From: Peronospora farinosa
Lineage: Eukaryota > Oomycota > Peronosporomycetes > Peronosporales > Peronosporaceae
Assembly: GCA_947646735.1 (NCBI GenBank)
Contig: CANTFK010000765.1
Coordinates: forward strand, 146,420 to 210,419
Length of the DNA stretch: 64,000 nucleotides
Direction of reading: 5' to 3'
The translations under genes and the position numbers were made by a program. This document shows, in pieces, positions 32,483-43,109 of the stretch. The notes below the pieces were generated by a model. That model saw nothing but the letters and a program-made list of their open reading frames with translations. It had not been told where the DNA came from and did not search any database. Every line of letters starts with the position of its first letter. Positions within the stretch are counted from its first letter, which is position 1.

Positions 32483-33626
32483 TTATGGTCCACCACGTTG
32501 TTGCGATTTTGCAGCAATGTGGGACCCACGTCTCTGGTCTTTCTTGGCAGACGATAGATCGTCACTCCCCGTGTAACGAGACACTGGGCGTGGGTCACTA
32601 CGCTCATAAGCGTAGTGGCCCATCTTTTGACAGTAATTGCACTTTTGGAATCGCTTGTACCCTGGAGAGCGAGGTCGCTCGCTCTCTACATAGGAGAGGT
32701 CCATTGGTTCTGGACCTCCGCCCTCCTGTCGTCTCGGTGGACGATAGAATCCCGAGTGGACGTGAGCCTGTTGTAGGCTAAAGTCCTCCTGTTCCGCTGC
32801 AGAGATCGCTTGGTCCAGCGATTCTAGCTCCAAGAGGAACAGGTGGAGCTTGACAGGACCATCTGTTAGACCCTTGATGAACACAGTGTTCATCTATTGG
32901 GTTTAGCACGATACAACTAAAAGGGTATCGTACCTGTTGGGCGTAAGCGTGTATATCACGCTTACCCTGTCTCAGTGTCAGGAGCTCAGCCCGAGCCCTA
33001 AATTCGTCGCGAGGCGGTTCAAACGTGTGTTTGATCCGCGCCTTGAAGACACCATACGTTGGGAAAACGTATGGGTCATGCAGTTTGAGCCTTAAGGCCC
33101 AAGCTCTGGCAGGTCCTGCCACGTTCTACATGGCGAACTTGACCTTCATCGCATCGTCATCGATGCGGCGAGCATCAATGGCGTCGTCGCGTTCGGCGAA
33201 CCATCTCAACAAGGAGTCGCTTTCGACTGCCTTGTACTTGGAGACATCACTCGGGTCGACGTATACACGTCGACCCGGCATCAACAGCACTAGCCTGCTG
33301 TTGTCTCAACAGTTCAGACTGTTGAGCACCCTTCTGCATCAACAAGTCTACTTGTTGAGAACCTTGCACCTATACCAATGTGAGTTTCTTTACAACTTCG
33401 TCAAGCTCATGTTGTATGAAGTAGGCGATGATTACATGTTGGTCGTCTTCGCAAAGAGAGAGCAACATGGCACCAACGGGGCAGGTTTGTCGATGGTTTC
33501 GGCCATACGCTGAACCGCATTCCATTCGAGATCACTCAAATGGTGGAAAGCATCACGCGTTGCGTGATGATGTTCATCATCCGCTAATTCCATAGCGAAT
33601 GGTGCGGTGGTCGCTGAACGGACCAC
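32483..33626 (-). pseudogene. Element C Gag
   Basis: The N-terminus (33,626-33,432; FHHLSDLEWNAVQRMAE) parallels [17 protein letters not shown] of element A Gag. Middle pieces (33,122-32,778; LKLHDPYVFPTYGVFKARI, LTLRQGKRDIHAYAQQVR) and the zinc-knuckle piece (32,893-32,483) follow in different frames. The knuckle reads CNYCQKMGHYAYER, with the last Cys lost. It ends GGP-TAA directly in front of the A-run. Confidence 0.75.
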
Positions 33627-33640
33627 GAAGTGCTACCAGG
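33626..33640 (-). other. Element C primer-binding site
   Basis: The minus strand next to the 5' LTR reads CCTGGTAGCACTTCG, almost the same as in element A. It starts with TGG one base from the LTR edge. Confidence 0.65.
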
Positions 33641-34097
33641 TGTAATGGGGCACCTAGACTATACTGATAACAGTATAGTCTACCTTCACTGATGACAGTG
33701 AAATCAGGTGCCTCAATTACCTCACGTATACGTGAGCAGAGGAAGTCAATCAACTAAACAAACGCTTAGTTGAGAAGGAAAAGAAAACTCTATTTAATAT
33801 AGTTAACTGTCTAATAAAACTAATCTGTTATAACCTATGTTAACTATATTAATCTACAACTATGTATGTTGACAACTTGCCCTCCACTCATTGCGCGCGT
33901 CCATCGGTCATTGGTCAGCGCGTTGGTTGATATGATGGCCCATATCAACCAATTAGAGGGCATCTCCAACTTCAAGGAGATCTAGGAACAATATTATAAG
34001 AAAAGGTAATATTGTCAAAATATTATTAGTTATAAAAATATTTTATTGACACTTCATATAAGTGTCAATTATTATGTAACGGGCTCACCCCGTTACA
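33641..34097 (-). repeat. Element C 5' LTR
   Basis: The 457-bp block starts TGTAATGGGGC and ends CACCCCGTTACA, forming short inverted ends (TGTAA...TTACA). It abuts the primer-binding site. It has AT-rich internal sequence and a hairpin ACTATACTG/CAGTATAGT near its start. No second copy occurs in the window. Confidence 0.75.
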
Positions 34098-34189
34098 GGC
34101 CCGATACCTTTGGTCTAAATATATGCTATAAAAATACACAAAATAGTATGATATACCATGCTAACTCATAAAATGACAAAATCTGATAA

Positions 34190-34790
34190 TGGAGATGAAA
34201 ATCTTATTGATAAGATTTTTGATCGCGGCATTATATAAACATGAGTTCATGGCCCTTGAACTTTTCATTTTGTATACAGACTCCATTGTCATCGTCAGCG
34301 GCGACAAGGGGCCCGCTGATGCTGCAATGACTCGGACCGCTGTACAAGACCATACAACAGTTTAACTTTCTCATCTGCATCGAAAATACCCATTTCCAGC
34401 ACCGCTGAGACACAACTAGCTCTGGACATGCATAAAAATGGAATCAGGTACTCCTTCAAGCTGTGTACAACACTAAAGATGCCCTGTCCAGTACGTCGAA
34501 AACCTCATTCGGTGCGGCACCGCAACTAATCAGTAAGTCCTCCTGCTCAGAAGAAATCACACGGCACCAGTCTTGCCTTTGTCCAGATTTACATAGAGCT
34601 CCACGCTGTCTTTCGCCTCAAAATTCCCACATCTTCACAGCATCGTCTTCACTACAAAAAATGAAGCAGCACCCCCCTACATCGTCATCGTGGATACCCA
34701 TTACGCTGGCTGTGTACATTTACGCACTTTTGGAGCTTTATTTGCTTGCCCGTCCAATCAATTGCAAGCCTTCATTCTGATCAAAAAAGA
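34190..34790 (-). pseudogene. Degenerate coding remnant, possibly WD-repeat protein
   Basis: On the minus strand several frames separated by stops read like protein: VMGIHDDDVGGC, CSEDDAVKMWEF (a WD40-like strand), KDSVELYVNLDKGKTG and GPLVAADDDNGVCI. The order suggests a decayed beta-propeller gene. No intact frame exceeds 60 codons. The family assignment rests on one WD-like motif and is weak. Confidence 0.3.
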
Positions 34791-34873
34791 CCTGGCTGCT
34801 GACTCTGAGGAAGCAAAGCCACATCCAGTATTGCTACCGTATCACCCTTACAGCACTAACTCTCCGCTAGCGG

Positions 34874-35063
34874 CTCAGACTGACGTTCCAAACATGCATT
34901 ATCTTGTTCTTTTTTAGCTCACTCATCCATCTTGCCGCTCAGACTGACGTTCCAAACATGCATTATCTTGTCTTTTTTAGCTCACTCATCCATCTTGCCG
35001 CTCAGACTGACGTTCCAAACATGCATTATCTTGTTCTTTTTTAGCTCACTCATCCATCTTGCC
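34874..35063. repeat. Three tandem copies of a 63-64-bp unit
   Basis: Units start at 34,874, 34,938 and 35,001 with CTCAGACTGACGTTCCAAAC and contain CATGCATTATCTTGT and CTCACTCATCCATC. They are nearly identical; one T is missing from the middle unit. It is non-coding. Confidence 0.9.
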
Positions 35064-36252
35064 GCGCAAACAGACGACACCGACCTCTTCTGTCCTTGCA
35101 AGGACGCGGGTAGCATTCCTTACGACCACTCAAGTTCTCGTATATGCTGGTAAAAACGTGACGTATATCACCTACTCAGTATGATCATGATTCTGCGTGT
35201 AAACTACTTGGAGACCACGGGATATACTGGTCACAACTAACTCGCACGCGCCCCAGTGACGTCTGCTTGGCCGTAATCGGATGTATTTTTGGTCACAGCT
35301 GACTTGATTCGAGCGGCTCTTCTCCAATGTCACGTCTCCTACTACGCCTCTACCGCCAAAGATCCTCCACTACGGTCCATGCAGCAATCATCTTGATGAT
35401 AAAAGCCAAGGTATCGTGCTTATTCGAGTGCATGGACACACATATTCACACGGGAGAGAGAGTCTCCACTCGACGCGTACCGTAGGTTCAAGATCGTCTT
35501 TGTGTGAGTTTATGTAAATAATGGTCTGATCATGGCTACGAAACTTCAACAAGCCGATAAAGTATGGGACGAAGTTCACAGCTGCATCAGCCTCCAACGT
35601 GCATTATTGACGGACGCGTGCAGGCACATGTACATGAGCGTGGCACATGCTATCACACGCCCCTGTAGAAGCGTTAAAGTTGCCGTCGGTTTTTTCTGTG
35701 CTGATTTTGTGTAAAATTTGAGGAGGCGCCAAGTGTTCAACAGCTCGATCTTTCACGCACGTTGAAGATCGAGCGCTAGGCCGTCCATTTCGCTCACTCT
35801 AAGGCTCTTCTAGCGCAACAGTGTAAATCAATTAACTACTGATAGCCGTGTCTTTACAAAAAGTAAATTTCAGCCAATTAACAGCAATCTTTTGATCTTA
35901 GGGTGTAACAATTGCATGTAAATGTACGGTTTCTATCACCTAGTGTAGCTTCTCATAACAACGATGACGTCGTATCCGTCCTATGCGACGTTTGTCATGC
36001 GTTTTGACAGGTATCGGTCCTCCTAAGCACCTCCTCAGCCTCATTTTGTAATTGACCGACAAAGTGTCACTTCGGTCTCTTAACCTGATAAGAAGTAGTA
36101 AGTATACATACGCCCATACAATAACCAAAAGAAAAGAAAGAGGTGGTAGGGTGAGGGAGTTGCTTGTTAGACGACAAGGTAATAGTATAGCGGCTGGTCA
36201 GCCAGACCCGCCAACAGGCACAGTGGCCGGCAATCTTATTTAGCTTGTGTCC
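35064..36252. other. Intergenic region upstream of the kinase gene
   Basis: About 1.2 kb without a supportable gene; the 60-90-codon frames show no family features. It should hold the promoter of the kinase gene starting at 36,253. I could not pick out a clear initiator element. Confidence 0.5.
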
Positions 36253-38673
36253 ATGCATAGCACGTTTGCTTTTGGCCTCGCCAAGAATGGGGTCAATGGA
36301 CTGCCGAGTGTACGACGTGCAGCCACCGCTTCTCAAATTAGTGGACGGTTGTCAACGCCCCATTCCCCCGAAAGCGCTAAGAATAATGTTACAGGATGGA
36401 ACAGCAGTGAAGAAGAGGCCGTAGCTGTCACGTCAGTATCTCTGGCTTTGGCAACACCCCCTCCAATTGCATTTATCGATCGAAATAGTGAAGATTTGGC
36501 TGCTGGAGATGCAAAAACGAAGATGACATTGTGTGGGACGGGAGATGATCTGCATCCAAGGAAACGAGGGACCTCAGTGGACAAGACAAACCCCTTTATT
36601 GGATACTTTCAAACAGGGACAGAGGATGTTGAGAAGGAAGCAGTGGACTCTCCACTGTCAATTCCTCCTCCAATGCCGAGGCATTGTGTGTCATGCCGTA
36701 CACAAAGCAGTGCAGCTCTTTCCTCCATGTCGTCGTTTTATCCGTCGGCATTCTTTGCGCCCCACAAACAAAAGACAGAGTGGCTTGGCTCTCAAAGTAG
36801 CCACTTTACACCATTCTTGAAGCAACAAGATGCAAAGGAGCGTAATCAAAAGCAGCATATGGTGTTTTTGGAATCGTTGAAATTGGAGACACCGGCATTG
36901 GCGATGCAAGCCATGACCGATGAAATTCAGGAGAAAATGAAGTACAAGACTTCAACGAAGCAAACAAATGCGCGGCCAGCGGCTATGTCTACGACAGCAG
37001 CATTTTTGCCCATAGTAACTTCATCGTCGGAGATGAACATTAGCTCCACTGCTTTACGCAATGAGGATTCGTGTGCTTTAAATTCACGCTTTGAGCAGGA
37101 CTTTGAAGTCGTGGGCTCTGTAGGTGAAGGAGGCCAAGGATTTGTCTATAAGGTGCGAAGCAAAGTAGATGGATGCTACTATGCTATCAAAAAGGTGGTG
37201 CTCCCCCGTGCAACGAAGCTAGATGCTAGACGCGTGGAAAGCCAAGCTCTGCGAGAAGTTTGCTCTATGGCTTCCATGGCTCCACATCCTAATGTGGTTC
37301 GCTACCATACAGCTTGGACAGAGGTGGATGCATATGTTCCTGACACGAATTCATCGACGAAAAGTGTTCGTGGATCAGATGTTCCGTCACTTGTTGAAAG
37401 TAATAATAGTCCACAGGATTTTCAACGCCAGCAACTAGCCTTGTTGGACGAGGAAGCTCAGTTGCAGAGAAGTAGCGTGAAGTGTGATGATGAGTGGTTC
37501 CCACTTGAATTTTCGGCGGACTCGCTTAGTTTTGACGAGTGTTCCACTCCTGGATTCACTTTTGAGGATGAAGACAAGTATTTGGTAGGTTTGTACGCTA
37601 ACGAGGCGCCTTTTGGACAACAGGAAATACTGGAAAACGAGGTAGAAGCTGCTTCCAGTTCGTTTGCAGAGTTGGCGGCCGTGAAGGCCCAGGTTATCCT
37701 GTACATACAGATGGAGCTATGTGGCACAGCAATGAATTCTGTACCGTCGTCTCCGACTGCAATTGACAATCACGAGCCAATTTATCGTATTCTGGACAAG
37801 TTTAAAACACCACAGCAAGAGCGGCAGCACGTTGGCGAAGAAAGGCACTCAAACCTGGGAGCGTGGTTTCGCTCATCTCTTGAGCAGCGGTCGTCGTGGT
37901 CTAACAAATCGGAGAAATATATGGAAGGTCTCAAGCTCTTTTTTGGCGCGGTGCAGGGCGTTGCTCACATGCATTCGTACGGTGTGATTCACCGCGACTT
38001 AAAGCCGGACAACATCTTTATCCATGGTGATGCAGCGAAGATTGGCGATTTTGGTTTATCGAAGTCCGTTTTTGCAGACAACTCGATTGATGGGGCTGCA
38101 TCTCCACGTGAACGTCTGCAGGAGCTGGGCCTTAGCGATGGCGACCACACGACAGCTCTCGGCACTTTTACCTATGCGTCTCCTGAGCAGCTGGGGTACC
38201 GCTTCAGCAGTAGCAATGCATTGAAAAATGCCGCGACTCGTCTTAAAAGCGCCAAGTACTCGATTAAGTCGGATATTTTTGCGCTGGGTGTGATCTTGCT
38301 GGAATTGTGCTGCCCGTTTAGCACGATGATGGAGCGTTCGCAGGTTTTAACTGGTGTGCGCCATGGCGTTGTGCCTCAAAAGGCTCGGCAGAACTTTCCT
38401 ATGGAGATGGATCTCGTGCTACGCATGACCTCGATCGACCCTGGTGAGAGACCCACGAGCGTAGAAGTTTGCGAGCAACTACGCAAGATAATTGCAGCAT
38501 CAAGCATCACTACAGGGCCAGCATCAGCCCTGCAAGAGTTGCGTGAGATACAAACAAAGCTTGTGGCTGCTGTCCGCTTGGTGCGTGATCGCACTCACGC
38601 CACTCTACAGTTGGAGGCGTTGGTGTCAGAGCTGAACGACAAGGTCCGGAACGTAGAGATTGCTCTTGCCTAA
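36253..38673 (+). CDS. eIF2-alpha-kinase-like serine/threonine protein kinase
   Basis: An 806-residue single-exon gene. The ATG at 36,253 is the first Met after an in-frame TAG at 36,241. Residues 1-280 are low-complexity and polar, without a signal peptide or membrane segment. The kinase domain starts near 283: GEGGQGFVYKV (Gly loop), AIKK (Lys 313), then an acidic insert of about 135 residues, the hinge IQMELC near 486, HRDLKPDN (Asp 582), GDFGLS (Asp 599), a GTFTYASPEQL activation segment and DIFALGVILLELCCPF. The long insert between strands 4 and 5, the IQMELC hinge and the ELxxPFxTxMER block mark the eIF2-alpha kinase family, which phosphorylates Ser51 of eIF2-alpha to curb translation under stress. 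GCN2-type RWD and HisRS-like domains and a PERK-type luminal domain are missing, so it is nearest HRI or protist kinases in design. The C-terminal 50 residues are coiled-coil prone. Confidence 0.88.
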   Translation: MHSTFAFGLAKNGVNGLPSVRRAATASQISGRLSTPHSPESAKNNVTGWNSSEEEAVAVTSVSLALATPPPIAFIDRNSEDLAAGDAKTKMTLCGTGDDLHPRKRGTSVDKTNPFIGYFQTGTEDVEKEAVDSPLSIPPPMPRHCVSCRTQSSAALSSMSSFYPSAFFAPHKQKTEWLGSQSSHFTPFLKQQDAKERNQKQHMVFLESLKLETPALAMQAMTDEIQEKMKYKTSTKQTNARPAAMSTTAAFLPIVTSSSEMNISSTALRNEDSCALNSRFEQDFEVVGSVGEGGQGFVYKVRSKVDGCYYAIKKVVLPRATKLDARRVESQALREVCSMASMAPHPNVVRYHTAWTEVDAYVPDTNSSTKSVRGSDVPSLVESNNSPQDFQRQQLALLDEEAQLQRSSVKCDDEWFPLEFSADSLSFDECSTPGFTFEDEDKYLVGLYANEAPFGQQEILENEVEAASSSFAELAAVKAQVILYIQMELCGTAMNSVPSSPTAIDNHEPIYRILDKFKTPQQERQHVGEERHSNLGAWFRSSLEQRSSWSNKSEKYMEGLKLFFGAVQGVAHMHSYGVIHRDLKPDNIFIHGDAAKIGDFGLSKSVFADNSIDGAASPRERLQELGLSDGDHTTALGTFTYASPEQLGYRFSSSNALKNAATRLKSAKYSIKSDIFALGVILLELCCPFSTMMERSQVLTGVRHGVVPQKARQNFPMEMDLVLRMTSIDPGERPTSVEVCEQLRKIIAASSITTGPASALQELREIQTKLVAAVRLVRDRTHATLQLEALVSELNDKVRNVEIALA

Positions 38674-39047
38674 GAAGAACAAACTAACTGGTCATGTGAT
38701 GCCGAAGGAGGACTTCGCGAAAACCAAACGGAAAAGCAGATCAGCGAAACAGCGCAGGCTAAGCGATTCTAGTGGAATTTTCGACGGAGGTATGGCTAGT
38801 ATTGTAGCTAGTTGGTGGCTTTATGTCTGCGCGAACTAAAACAACAATTGCCCACAAAGTTGTGCGTGGGCGCAATGTACAGTGTTTTTATTAAAAAGCC
38901 AAACCCTGTAGGTGCATGTACACATGAGCATTGAACGTCATCTAAGTTGAATACAACATAACAAACTAGTTCTCAGCATTATTATGAGGTTATCAGCATT
39001 CACCCTCGCATATTGTCGAGCGCTGTCAGACCATCCTGACCGGAACA
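38674..39047. other. Convergent intergenic region
   Basis: About 370 bp between the kinase stop (+) and the EAPP stop (minus). It must hold both 3' UTRs. AT-rich parts near 38,880-38,990 could include polyadenylation signals; nothing more specific is seen. Confidence 0.5.
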
Positions 39048-40303
39048 CTAGCAATTGCTGGGTAAAGCATTAAAGAAATGGTATTGCCGGTCTCGGTCGA
39101 AGACACCCACTATCGTGCCGCAGTCTGAGCATGCCACAGAAAAATACTCATCTGCTTGCAAAAAACTTGCAATCTGCTGGCCTGGTGTGGTGGAGCTTGT
39201 CTTGTGGCCGCTTCCTGTATTAAGATTCTGCCGCTTGTGGAACGGCAGCGATGCAGGTGCACAATTACTTTCGCTTAATGCATAAGTGAGGATTTCGCTT
39301 CGCTTGACACGACAGTTGATTGCTGCAGTAGCTCGATACTGGCTGGTGTAGGTGGCATGCCTAACACATTTACGTACACGAGTACCGACAAAGATCCCTT
39401 CATCAGTGCTTTCATCCCACAATACCTTGTAGTAAACACTGCATACCTTTCGCACGCCATGCATAGCGTCACAAAGCAACATGGACAGCACAGCATTGCA
39501 TCTGTCTCTGAATTTGCAGCGTGAGCTCCACCTGCACACAGCAACACCTTACACGTAAGTACATGTACCAATTCAGCTCATTAGACAGCATCAAACTTAC
39601 GAAAGTTCGTTTGTACCCACTGCTCGTCCGCATCGTCCAGCTGTTCATCATACAGCATATCTGGCTCAACCATTTCTTCAACCATTTCTTCCTCCTCCTT
39701 CTCGTCATCACTCTCCTTTCTTTCCGTAACAGGTCGTCTTCTACCTAAATTGTTCTTTTCCGGTGCATGACCTTCTACCCGATCGAACATCGAAGTCGGT
39801 GATGCACTCGATCTTTCAACATTCATTTCATCCGTAAACTTCACCATTTGCTTGTCCTGTATTGCAAACCGAAATGGAGCTTCTCCATTTCGATTGTCAC
39901 CTGTAGCAGCATCCAATGCGTCTTGTAACTGCATTTTCCTTGCATCATAAAGCTCTAAAGTTTGAGGTGAGACTTTTACTATTTCACCTCCTCCGACGTT
40001 GAAAACCCCTGGAGCTACCACTTTCACTTGTTCTCGTGTCTTTTTCATCTCTTTATGCGGTGCTTTACTACCATTTAAGCTGCCGAGAAGGGTCAAAACC
40101 TTGGATGAAGAGCCAATGGCGTTCTCGGACGTGAATACCGCGGCCAATTCTTCCACTGAATCGTGATTTTTAGCAGCAATAGGTGATACTGAAGCATCTT
40201 CCCCGTCGCTGATGGACTCATCACTAGGTAAAAAGGCGTAATAGTCTTCATTATCGGCATTATAGGCAGAAAAGGCGATATCATCGGCACGGTGGTGCTG
40301 CAT
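39048..40303 (-). CDS. EAPP: E2F-associated phosphoprotein (EAPP) homologue, three exons
   Basis: Joining frames at splice sites gives exons 40,303-39,601, 39,531-39,447 and 39,360-39,048 (introns of 69 and 86 nt, GTAAGT...CAG and GTATGC...TAG), and a 366-residue protein. The N-terminal 230 residues are acidic and disordered. The family core then appears: DEQWVQTNFR, SETDAMLCCPCCF, LCMACERHATYTSQYRA, and a C-terminal VACSDCGTIVGVFDRD..YHFFN. The CPxC and CxDC pairs probably bind zinc. EAPP is a nuclear protein that in animals binds E2F factors and influences the cell cycle; its role in oomycetes is unknown. The splice junctions restore family motifs exactly across both introns, which supports the model. 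It lies 380 bp downstream of the transporter gene on the same strand. Confidence 0.88.
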
Positions 40304-40682
40304 GGTTTTACTATTAGTGGAGACTATGGATTGGTAGAATCATTACGATACACAACTGTCGTTATTTCAATAGCAAGTTGAAGTGCTTGTAGTAACTGGA
40401 TGGTGTTGTCTAGTAGACTCCTTATGTGTTGACAATATGCAGTGCACAGCGCAAAAACGATGTTGCATCAAGCGCATGTTGAAGAGCTTTTTCAGGCACT
40501 TTTAAGAAACGCTTCATGGCAATAGCAAAAACAAACGATGAGTTTTCCGTTGCTGTAAGAAATCGATGTAGAAAGCATCACTTTTCATTAACGCTCTCAT
40601 CCAGTCTTCATTGCTCTATTGCCTTGCTCTCCTCGCTTCACACACCAGTACTTACCGTTCGTGCTTTAACGAAGCAGCATAA
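40304..40682. other. Intergenic region, putative EAPP promoter
   Basis: About 380 bp between the transporter stop and the EAPP start, both on the minus strand. No gene is present. It should include the transporter 3' UTR and the EAPP promoter; no certain core element was recognised. Confidence 0.5.
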
Positions 40683-42254
40683 TTAAGTTTCGAGCGATCC
40701 GTACGTGTGTCCAGCAGGATCAATACGTCGTCGAGCTTCCGGGTCTGCCAATGGCTGATACTCAGTCATAAACTCACGTCGCACACGATCGCGATCATTG
40801 GCATTTGGTGTCCGACGTGCGATTTCTGCTGCCTTCATCGCATTGCGAGTAATCAATGGCGAGCGTGAGAACGCAGATGCAGTAAGAGCCTCGGGTGTCC
40901 GAATTGCAGCCATAGCTACTTCCACCGGCTCTATATAAATGAATCCTGGCAGGCGCAGGGTACCATTGTACACTGCCGTACCTGCCAATAACGTCGTCAT
41001 ACCAGCAAGCTGCAACCAGCTCCAAATTGTCCATCGTTCACCAAACTGACCTTGTGTAAAAAAGTAAAACAACATCAAATCTGCTGCCCAGACTGTAATC
41101 GGCCGGAAATTGTCCAAAATTGCATGCCAAATTGAATTGAGTAAATATGTCACCGATACGGCAAACACATTGTATCCAAGAATCACCAACAAGTAAACCA
41201 TGACAATTATCTGAGCCAGTCCACTATTCATGAGCATTTCGTAAGCATCATCAAATCTCTCATTGGAACCCAAATCACTTCCCGGAACGAAGTAAGCAAT
41301 TGGATAAATAACAACCGTGGTCAAAAGTAATCCCCAAACTCCTTCCATACCCACGACTACCAAAGGAGGTGCACTGTCTCCTTCATCCATAAGCTTTTCT
41401 TCAAAAACATATTGTACCGCTTGAATCGCACAGCTCAAGACGACCATTAAGACACCAAATGCTGGATGCTGATTTTCCGAGTTATTATCTTGCGTATCCG
41501 AATCCACGAGACTTGTAGCACCCACCATTAGAGCGGCTAGCATATTAAATCCAATACCAATCCACATGTAGCCATGAAGTCGATCTTTAAATACGACAAC
41601 CTTTAATATTGCGACAAATACAATGACAGTGCATTTCATCAACTGAAATACACTGACAGTCACGTAGAGGAGTCCTAAATTTGCAACAAATGTTGCCACC
41701 AAGTCAAAAGCTGCTGGAAATGCTAGTAAAAAATAAATTTTGCGAGGGATGCGATAATGATATTTGACTAGTGGGACAAGAGACAAGACATACGAGTATA
41801 AAGGTGAATAGGTGAGTCTAAAAAAATATGTTTTTTTTGTGAGCTACTTACTGCCATTGCGATTATTGCGACGCCATTGTCGTTCCACGTAATAGTGATA
41901 ACCCCAATGAATAGGCAAAGCAAAGACCATTGCGAGGAACATGAGCCATGTTTGAAAAATGGGTTTTTCAAATTTCTTGACTTGTCCATCAAGACCCACC
42001 GAGTCAACACCGTATAAAACCTTTTTTATAATTAATACATTATTAGTAAAGAAAAGAATATCACTTTTGACGGGGTGTATTGGATTAAGAAAGTACCTTG
42101 CCAGTTCTGTTATTTTTTTAGAGAATGCAAAACAGTTACGGTTAGAGTGGGTTTGGGGTTACGTGTTTTTATGTAGTTATACTTACAAAGTAGTCCCCGT
42201 GCCGGTAATGAGCCCTAAGGTAAAAACCAGCGCTTCTCTCGTACCACATGACAT
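40683..42254 (-). CDS. SLC35F6-like drug/metabolite transporter, four exons
   Basis: My model has exons 42,254-42,187, 42,106-42,097 (10 nt), 42,020-41,852 and 41,767-40,683, giving 443 residues. Phases agree at all junctions (LGLITGTGTT, LTGK, VLYGVDS, then NG-IKYHYRIP). Motifs fit the SLC35F6 group of the DMT superfamily: the TGTGTTLTGK first helix, FEKPIFQTWLMF, FLLAFPAAFDLVATFV, LLYVTVSVFQLMKCTVIVF, and later repeats of the ten-helix fold with a cytosolic C-terminal tail. Human SLC35F6 is found in lysosomal and mitochondrial membranes; its substrate is not firmly known. The 10-nt microexon is the least certain part. An alternative is a start within the third exon. Confidence 0.82.
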
Positions 42255-43109
42255 GACAGAATATGAGCGGATCTTATGTCACGTACACGACTGATTCGCT
42301 AATGAGATTGAATCTAAAAAGATTTTTGTAGTAAAGAGATCTTTTTGTCCAATATGTAATGTGGATTGGTCAATGAAATACAATACAAAGCTTAAGAATA
42401 AAACCAAATCAGGTAGAGGAAAAAAAAACTACTGGCAGACGAAAAAAGTTGCTGATCAAAAAGTGATGAGAATAAACAACACGAAAAAATGACTGGCAGT
42501 GAGTGATGGTCATTTAAATGATATTGCAGCGTCAAAATGTACTAATTAGATGATCGGTTTGTGATGCATTGAATTAATTGAATAAGATTAGTTTTGACAT
42601 GTAATTGAAGTTGCCACGTTGTAACTGGCGTTTTGACTGGCAAGTTTCAGTGCTTTGTGTGCTAAAACTTCATGTAACGAAATGTTTGTTATATAATTCA
42701 AGCAATCGATAACATTCAAAGCCGGTTGTACATGCGACACATGTCTTTGTGTGATGCCTTTCATACTCAACGACAGAGTAAAGGCCGTACAATCTTGTAA
42801 CAGTAGTGACGAAACGCTTGGAATGGCGCATGTAGCCTTCTTTGGGATCTTAATATAATTAAAACATCTTCTACTTTTACTGCACGAGCTGCCTCTATGT
42901 CGTACTTTAACGATAAGCTTCAATGCTTCGAATATAGACCAAACTAAAAATAGACATCATGTTCTTGTCGTAAACTCAAGCTGTACATATTCTGTATAAA
43001 AACTGAGTGTGAAAAACGTTTAGAGGCAAAACAGTACTTTATTTAAACAGTTAGCAAAAAAGTATTATAGTAGTACCGATTATATTATCCCTTTTTTATT
43101 TTTTAAATT
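42255..43109. other. Divergent intergenic region, AT-rich
   Basis: About 850 bp between two divergently transcribed genes, likely holding both promoters. A 111-codon frame on the minus strand (42,588-42,923) has no recognisable domain and is flanked by AT-rich sequence. I treat it as chance unless expression is shown. Confidence 0.5.

Larger units (their letters stand above)
27127..34097 (-). mobile_element. Ty3/gypsy chromodomain retrotransposon C, decayed, lacking its own 3' LTR
   Basis: Gag (33,626-32,483), protease, RT, RNase H, integrase and chromodomain follow each other on the minus strand. The 5' LTR with primer-binding site is at 33,641-34,097. No matching 3' LTR or polypurine tract exists at the left end, where a B-type LTR abuts. 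Gag and primer-binding site relate it to element A. Stops and indels are frequent; even the RT active-site Tyr codon is a stop. Confidence 0.82.

Noticed and set aside
36333..36584. Minus-strand frame over the kinase start
   Set aside because: Shadow of the kinase coding sequence.
41768..42010. 80-codon frame ending SCLLSH as a separate small gene
   Set aside because: The right reading frame of this DNA is exon 3 of the transporter gene; the listed frame is a shadow crossing the intron.
42588..42923. 111-codon minus-strand frame between the transporter and kanadaptin genes
   Set aside because: No domain, AT-rich surroundings, no splice partner or family motif; probably chance.
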